A stretch of 64,000 nucleotides of DNA from Conchocele bisecta (taxonomy: Eukaryota > Mollusca > Bivalvia > Lucinida > Thyasiridae), in NCBI GenBank assembly GCA_029237695.1, contig CM055265.1:112084773-112148772 (forward strand). The letters run 5' to 3'. Positions 58,735 to 64,000 of this stretch are shown here, one piece after another. Within the stretch, counting starts at the first letter, position 1. Every line of letters starts with the position of its first letter. The position numbers and the translations under genes were made by a program. A model generated the notes under the pieces. It made no database searches and was not told where the DNA came from. It worked only from the letters and a program-made list of their open reading frames with translations.

Positions 58735-59400
58735 CCACTCCTTTTTTTTTTTGGTTTACGGGAAATTTTTGAAAAAGTACCCACTGGGTGGTCGAAAAAA
58801 AAAAGAGAAAAAAAAAGAGTGCTCATTCCGTCAATCCGTGAGGCACCGACGGGCAGGTCCATAAATAGACACCATCACCAAATGTTCATATGACCTAGTA
58901 CAAGTCATACTATACATTTAATATTTATATTCTAGTATTTATAGGCTGCTAACTATTAATTTCTTGACAAAAGTAACAAAAGCGCCAGAGGTCTGTCATA
59001 ATATACACCCATCAAGCCATGGGCAGTATTAAAAGTGAAGTAAGTATGCACAGGTCAAGGTCACATTAAGGTCAAATGGTACGTCATGTGTTGACCATTA
59101 GCTGTTTGTGCATGTGGTAATGGTGTCTTTTGACGGACCTCATACAAGTTGACCAAGGTACGAATTGACCAATGTACGAATTGACCAGTTACCTTTTGAA
59201 GGATCTCATGCACAAAAAAAACAATCATTTGCGCCCCACCCACCAATGATAACACTTTTTGGAAGGAAATTGGTGATGGTGTCATTTGATGGACCCCCCT
59301 GTCGGTGCCTCGCGGATTGACGGAATGAGCCAATCTGATTGGTTCATTCCGTCATTTTGCGGGGCTCCGACAGGGGGGTCCATCAATTGACACTATCAAC
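58735..59400. repeat. Inverted segments with a strong central palindrome
   Basis: GGACCCCCCTGTCGGTGCC against GCTCCGACAGGGGGGTCC (59294-59380) around CGGAATGAGCC / GGTTCATTCCG. A related left word (CATTCCGTCAATCCGTGAGG, CACCGACGGGC) lies at 58824-58855, and ACACCATCACC occurs in both parts. Confidence 0.65.
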
Positions 59401-59502
59401 AGGAAATTTTCATCAAAGTTACTCAAAAGACATCAGCTCCCACATATAAAATATATTATGAGAAGTTTTAAACGGCAAATCGTGTTATACCGAACATGTG
59501 AC

Positions 59503-59736
59503 GCTGACGAATATATGGTTCGTCTGAAATTTTGAGAGTACTTCGCATGGTGTGTCGGCGGAAACAATGGTTCGACATCCCGTCGCCGTGGCTGCCGACT
59601 CAATCCGACGAACGGAGATGTCGTTAAGATGAGATGATAATGCATCACCCACTGACTGGTCGCGTCTCCCGGACAGAAAAAAATTCTGTCCGTTTTGCAC
59701 ATCAACATGAAAATAATAGGTCGTGACCTCCGCCAT
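59503..59736 (-). CDS. Candidate first coding exon, unknown protein
   Basis: Minus strand, ATG at 59734-59736 in a good context (cgctATGGCGG). It encodes about 78 residues, MAEVTTYYFHVDVQNGQNFF, then LSGRRDQSVGDALSSHLNDI, RRIESAATATGC and CEVLSKFQTNHIFVSV. A donor-like TTCG/gtataa lies near 59500, just before a stop, which suits an exon. The surroundings (59500-59850) are less AT-rich, have several CpGs and lack the repeats seen elsewhere. The alternating hydrophobic pattern could fit a small beta-rich (for example ubiquitin-like) domain, but I do not recognise the family. It could be a chance frame. Confidence 0.4.
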
Positions 59737-60088
59737 AGCGGAAGTTGCGATTCCCCGGAAGTTGTTGTTGTTGATATTCCTGCGCTGTTTTTTCCGCAGA
59801 AATCACCACACTGATTTGTCTCGGCACCCGGAATTCGCGTTCTTATAAAGTCGATACTAGAGGCCGGTGCAAATTAGCGACTTTTTTAAATTATTAATAC
59901 TGTTCGGTCGCCTATTTTAAACTAAAAATGTTGTAAACTTGTTTTGTTTTTTTCACCATTTAACCTCCGATATTTTTTTTTTTCCAAAACGAATTTGGAC
60001 TCGTCGGAAATTTCCATTTTATTTTGTTTCCATATTTCAAAAAATATGGTCGGCGGTTTTGTAAACCAAGTTATAAAAAAGAAATGGC

Positions 60089-60180
60089 CTTAATGATATT
60101 ATGTAGATGTCCGTACAAAATCACATGGAGTGTCTCATTATATGACCATAGCTGGAGCTTAGCCCTTGGAATGTGGGAAA
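60089..60180 (+). repeat. 90-bp direct repeat, copy 1
   Basis: TTAATGATATTATGTAGATG ... CATAGCTGGAGCTTAGCCCT; repeated at 63913-64000. The end overlaps the start of an F6 MITE. Confidence 0.8.
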
Positions 60181-60347
60181 CGAAAATTGTCGTCTGCTGT
60201 TGCTTTATATTTTGTCTTCTTTATAAATAAAAACATGGTATGACAGAACTTCAGAATCGTTACCATTGGAAATGATTCTAAAGTGTTGTCAAATCAAGGA
60301 TTTTGAGGAGAAAAATGGAAAATCCAAAAAAATCAGCAGACGACAAA
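60159..60347. mobile_element. Family F6 MITE, copy 4
   Basis: AATTGTCGTCTGCTGTTGC at the left, AATCAGCAGACGACAAATGT at the right; centre TACCATTGGAAATGATTC. Confidence 0.75.
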
Positions 60348-60354
60348 TGTAACC

Positions 60355-60425
60355 TCAGTCCCCACCCTAGGCATGAACTAGGCTTTCATAGTACATGTAT
60401 TTCCATCCCATTAAACCAAACAGGA
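60355..60425 (+). mobile_element. SINE fragment
   Basis: ACATGTATTTCCATCCCATT matches the body of the SINE at 62983-63182; it follows a family F6 MITE directly. Confidence 0.45.
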
Positions 60426-60438
60426 AGAGCATACCTCT

Positions 60439-60725
60439 ATTTGCGGCTGTGACGGGAGAAATGTGCTTTGCGATCAGTAGTAGATCCAGATCAGATTGTG
60501 CATCCGGATCTGCACTGTTCGCCATTCCATTAAATTAATGAAACACCTGCCTTGTTTCTGTCATGGTATGTGTGTAACTCACGAGTGGCAGAAGGTGTGT
60601 ATTCGTGCCCGGCTAGCTCAGTTGGTTAGAGCGATGGTGTGGTAAATCAGAGGTCCCGGGTTCGAGTCCCGTGGTCAGATATGCATCTTTCTCGCCCTGT
60701 GACAAGCAATATAGATCATTCTGTT
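60439..60725 (-). mobile_element. Family F4 MITE, copy 6, interrupted by a tRNA-like insert
   Basis: ATTTGCGGCTGTGACGGGAG to AAACACCTGCCTTGTTTCTG, then about 130 bp of foreign sequence, then CAAGCAATATAGATCATTCT, which continues the family. The rest of the right arm is lost to element A at 60737. Confidence 0.7.
60606..60680 (+). pseudogene. tRNA-like sequence (tRNA pseudogene or SINE head)
   Basis: Has a clean A box (TAGCTCAGTTGGTTAGAGC) and B box (GGTTCGAGTCCC) at tRNA spacing. The 5' acceptor strand GCCCGGC has no partner in the following GGTCAGA, and the anticodon stem pairs poorly, so it is not a functional tRNA. It lies in a stretch (about 60569-60702) that interrupts a family F4 MITE. 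Confidence 0.65.
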
Positions 60726-60736
60726 TGAACTTTATT

Positions 60737-61489
60737 ATACCCCCCGCAACGAGTTGTGGGGGGGGTATACTGGAGTCAAGATGTTCGTCCGTGCGTCCGT
60801 GCATCCGTGCGTGCGTAAACTTAACATCAGAGAAATATTGTTATAACTTCTATTTCCTTCATCTAAAATGCTTAATATTTCACACATGCATTCCTGTAAG
60901 GCTCTACTACCATGCTGTGCCAAATCCATGACCGTCCAACCCCCGCTGATCCTTCATCTAAAATGCTTAATATTTCACACATGCTTTCCTGTAAGGCTCT
61001 ACTACCAGGCTGTGTTAAATCCATGACCTTCAAACCCCCGCTGGTCCCAATGTCAAGGTCAAATACTTAGTCTCTTTACAAAACTTAACATCAGAAATAA
61101 GTTATAACTTCTATTTCCTTCATTGAAAATTCTTAATATTTCACTTGTGCATTGCTCTAAAAGTTGTACTATCATGCTGTGACAAATCTACGACCGTCCA
61201 ACCCCCGGTGATGCCAAGGTCAAGGTCACACTTAGTCTCTTTACAAAACTTAACATCAGAAAAATTGGTTATAACTTCTATTTCCTTGCTCGGATCTGCT
61301 TCACATTTCACACACGCATTGCTCCAATGGACCTCTACCACCCTGTGACAAATTCACATGCATACTGCTCCCGCTAAGCCCAGAGTCAAGGTTACAAGCC
61401 CACACACTTGGACATTTTTGCATATTTTAGGGGTACCTGGGCCCACGCGGGGGGTATTCCGTAAGCCTCGCTTACTGACCAATCTAGTT
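60737..61489 (+). mobile_element. Element A, copy 2
   Basis: ATACCCCCCGCAACGAGTTG hairpin, GTCCGTGCGTCCGTGCATCC tract, about four units, then GGGGTACCTGGGCCCACGCG and GTAAGCCTCGCTTACTGACC, AATCTAGTT. Confidence 0.85.
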
Positions 61490-61578
61490 CATTTTGTGGT
61501 TGACTCCTGCAAGTCTGGGCCAAATAAATCAACTGTTTGTCTTGGTATTCTCACCCAAGCCATAATGTAAGGGTCTTT

Positions 61579-62936
61579 ATACCCCCCACAATGAGTTGTG
61601 GGGGGGTATACTGGAGTCAGGTTGTCCGTCTGTCCGTGCATCCATCCGAGCAACCAAGGGTGTACAAGGGGCCATGGGGCGGAGCCTAACACAAAAGAAT
61701 CCTTTGATTTATTCCGTATGGCCCCTTATTCTATTCATTACAAGGGGCCATCTCTTTGATCTAGAACAATGGAAATGGCCCCTTGTTCACTATTGGTGGG
61801 CCGTCCGTGCATCCGTCCGTGCATCCGTCCGTCCGTCTGTACGTCCGTCACAGAAATATTGTTATAACTTTCATTTTCTTCATCTAAAATGCTTAATATT
61901 TCACACATGCATTCGTGTAAGGCTCTACTACCATGCTGTGCCAAATCCACGATCGTCCAACCCCCGCATTTCCCAAGGTCAAGGTCAAATACTTAGTCTG
62001 TAAACTTAACATCAGAGAAATATTGTTGTAACTTCTATTTCCTTCATCGAAAATGCTTAATATTTCACACTTGCATTCCTGTAAGGCTCTACTACCATGC
62101 TGAGCTAAATCCACGACCGTCCAACCCCCGCATATCCCAAGGTTAAGGTCAAATACTTCGTCCATAAACTTAACATCAGAGAAATATTGTTATAACTTCT
62201 ATTTCTTTCATCTAAAATGCTTAATATTTCACACATGCATTCCTGTAAGGCTCTATTACCATGCTGTGCCAAATCCACAACCGTCCAACCCCCGCATTTC
62301 CCAAGGTCAAAGTCAAATACTTAGTCTCTTTACAAAACTTATATTATAACTTCTATTTCCTTCATCTAAAATGCTTAATATTTCACACATGCATTCCTGT
62401 AAGGCTCTACTACCATGCTATGCCAAATCCACGACCGTCCAACCCCCGCTGATCCCAAGGTCAAGGTCAAATACTTAGTATTTTTACAAAACTTAACATC
62501 AGAGAAATATTGTTATGACTTCTATTTCCTTCATCTAAAAGGCTTAATATTTCACACATGCATTCCTGTAAGGCTCTACTAACATGCTGTGCCAAATCCA
62601 CGACCGTCCAACCCCCGCTGATCCCAATGTCAAGGTCCAATACTGTGACAAATCCCGGCTGATCTCGAGGTCACATACTTAGTCTCTTCACAAAACTTAA
62701 CATCAGACAAATCGGTTATAACTTCTATTTCCTTGCTCGGATCTGCTTCACATTTCACACACGCATTGCTCCAATGGACCTCTACCACCCTGTGACAAAT
62801 TCACATTCGTGCCGCCCCCGCTAAGCCCAGAGTCAAGGTCACAAGCCCACACACTTGGAATTTTTTTACATATTTAGGGGTACCTGGGCCTACGCGGGGG
62901 CTATTCAGTAAGCCTCGCTTTATGACCAATCTAGTT
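61579..62936 (+). mobile_element. Element A, copy 3
   Basis: ATACCCCCCACAATGAGTTG hairpin, CCGT tract, six or more units (marks 61905, 62069, 62233, 62387, 62556: steps 164, 164, 154, 169) and the standard 3' end (AAGCCTCGCTTTATGACC, AATCTAGTT). The CCGT tract is split by 61649-61800, with ACAAGGGGCCAT and ATGGCCCCTTGTT words, a small palindromic insert. Confidence 0.85.
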
Positions 62937-62982
62937 TGTTTTGGATTTATATACAAGGAAGATCATTGTTTTACCTGACCTT

Positions 62983-63182
62983 GGGATGGGCCGTGGCCTA
63001 GGGGATATGGCATTGGACTTCAGTACCGGAGGTTACGAGTTCAATCCTCACTATAGGCGTGAACAATATTTGCATAGTATTTCCATCCCACTGGTCTGTC
63101 GGATGAGACTTGAAACAGAGGTCCCATCTCTATATGACCTTCGCTGTTGCTGGGACGTTAAACCAATTCACTTTCACACATT
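62983..63182 (+). mobile_element. tRNA-derived SINE
   Basis: Head with A-box-like TGGCCTAGGGG (62994-63004) and B-box-like GAGTTCAATCC (63037-63047). The body has TATTTCCATCCCACTGGTCT and GTCGGATGAGACTTG. The tail, TGCTGGGACGTTAAACC, is typical of invertebrate SINEs. Related tails are at 39600-39710, 60355-60425 and 63645-63720. Confidence 0.7.
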
Positions 63183-63252
63183 ATCAGTTCATATCCATCT
63201 ATTTAGGTCCATGCGTGTTTGCAATCTTGATCTGATTACCATGTCGTTTCAG

Positions 63253-63366
63253 ACACCATGTCAACCGGCAAGTCTAGAAGTGACAAACAGCCATCAGTGT
63301 CTGGAACACAGAGTGAGTCCCGGAAGACCAAAGCAAAACGCCCGACACAGGACCGTAGTTCCACTG
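63253..63366 (+). CDS. Probable first coding exon; possible casein kinase 1 gamma
   Basis: Acceptor cgtttcag ends at 63252, ATG at 63258, donor gtaggt at 63367. The product starts MSTGKSRSDKQPSVSGTQSE and runs on as a polar, basic, Ser/Thr-rich N-terminus ending RSSTG with the last Gly split (phase 1). Vertebrate casein kinase 1 gamma proteins have a similar low-complexity N-terminus ending in Ser-Ser-Gly just before the kinase core (VGPNFRVGKKIGCG), so that gene is a reasonable guess, but no kinase residue lies in the window. Base composition is more even than in the repeats around it. It sits between a SINE (ends about 63182) and a pogo-like MITE (starts 63444). Confidence 0.5.
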
Positions 63367-63443
63367 GTAGGTATACAATCTCTGGCAAGGGATGGCTTGC
63401 TAGTTTAATCGTAGAACATTGGACTTTAATGTCATTTCATGTA

Positions 63444-63641
63444 CAGTGGAACCTCTCTTGGAGGTCCCCAGGGTGTCCGGCTTAGAGAGGTTTGACTGTA
63501 AATCAGGCATTTGATCATTCTGAGTCATAGTTGTGTGCTATGCGATCATGAACAGACATTATCATCTGAGATAAATGATCAACTTGTCAAAAATAAGATC
63601 ACAGGTGTTGTATTGGTGTCCAGCTTAGAGGGTTTCCACTG
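63444..63641. mobile_element. Family F2 pogo-like MITE, copy 5
   Basis: TA-CAGTGGAACCTCTCTTGG ... GAGGGTTTCCACTG-TA; inner GGTGTCCGGCTTAGAGAGGT and TTTGACTGTAAATCAGGCAT as in copy 3. Confidence 0.8.
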
Positions 63642-63644
63642 TAC

Positions 63645-63725
63645 TTTAATGTCATAGTATTTTCATCCCGCTAGACTTTTAGATGACACTTGAAAACCCA
63701 TAGTTCCGTCTCTATGTAGGACACA
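63645..63725 (+). mobile_element. SINE fragment
   Basis: AGTATTTTCATCCCGCTAGA and GATGACACTTGAAAACCCAT match the SINE body at 63078-63120. It follows a pogo-like MITE. Confidence 0.45.
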
Positions 63726-63912
63726 CCATGTGATTTTGTACCTTCGGACGGACATCTGCGTAATTTTATGAAATACGTTTACAAAATTTACAATAATTTC
63801 CGTAAATGGCATCAAAACTTGACATAATTATATTTTGCATGTACTCTGAAAATGTTGTCAACGTTTGACTTTATTTATGAAAAAAATATTGTAAATTTTG
63901 TAAACATATACT

Positions 63913-64000
63913 TAATGAAATTATGTAGATGTCCGTACAAAATCACATGGAGTGTCTCATTATATGACCGTAGCTGGAGCTTAACCCTTGGAATGTGGGA
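63913..64000 (+). repeat. 90-bp direct repeat, copy 2, running off the window
   Basis: Nearly the same as 60089-60180; ends in CTTAACCCTTGGAATGTGGG, the start of another F6 MITE. Confidence 0.8.

Noticed and set aside
60606..60680. Functional tRNA gene
   Set aside because: The acceptor and anticodon stems do not pair, although A and B boxes are good.

Overview
The window looks like metazoan nuclear DNA, most probably from a bivalve mollusc. The reasons are spliced genes with canonical GT..AG borders, a RUNX transcription-factor gene, a very high load of palindromic MITEs, tRNA-derived SINEs, and tandem arrays headed by a hairpin plus a short microsatellite, a design described in bivalves (pearl / Helentron-like elements). 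The species cannot be read from the sequence. Host coding sequence is a small part of the 64 kb; nearly everything else is repeat.

Layout. 1-12.7 kb: repeat-packed DNA without recognisable exons, probably a RUNX intron or upstream region, holding many MITE copies, an inverted pair of tRNA-like sequences and short palindromic tandem arrays. 12.77-15.47 kb: the last four coding exons of a RUNX (runt-domain) gene on the + strand, with the C-terminal half of the Runt domain, a Pro/Ser-rich activation region and the terminal Groucho-binding VWRPY. The earlier Runt-domain exons were not found and should lie to the left of the window. 15.5-24.4 kb: 3' region, MITEs and palindromes. 24.4-26.3 kb: a decayed CR1/Jockey-like LINE (+). 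26.36-30.20 and 30.36-36.04 kb: two neighbouring elements with long terminal inverted repeats (ends read TA-GTCC...GGAC-TA), each with minus-strand remnants of one large protein family (conserved N-terminal blocks, a PIN/XPG-like acidic nuclease-type domain, a Cys-rich tail). 36.2-38.5 kb: one TIR element nested in another. 38.98-54.80 kb: a gene-free 15.8-kb block bounded by inverted arms made of short GGTCAAAACGGCC repeats and filled by a higher-order satellite. 55-63 kb: more MITEs, an exact 137-bp tandem array, three more copies of a hairpin/CCGT-headed element, a possible first coding exon on the minus strand near 59.5-59.7 kb, SINEs, and at 63.25 kb a probable first coding exon of a + strand gene that may be a casein kinase 1 gamma.

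The best candidate for an undescribed system is the pair of TIR elements at 26.4-36.0 kb. The protein family occurs as many uncharacterised copies in invertebrate genomes as I recall them; here it sits inside bounded TIRs, which argues that it is the protein of a DNA transposon (perhaps allied to Academ, whose proteins include XPG-like nucleases). The elements also carry a repeated YY1-like motif near their ends, spaced about 163 bp. All homology statements come from reading motifs by eye; no search was run.
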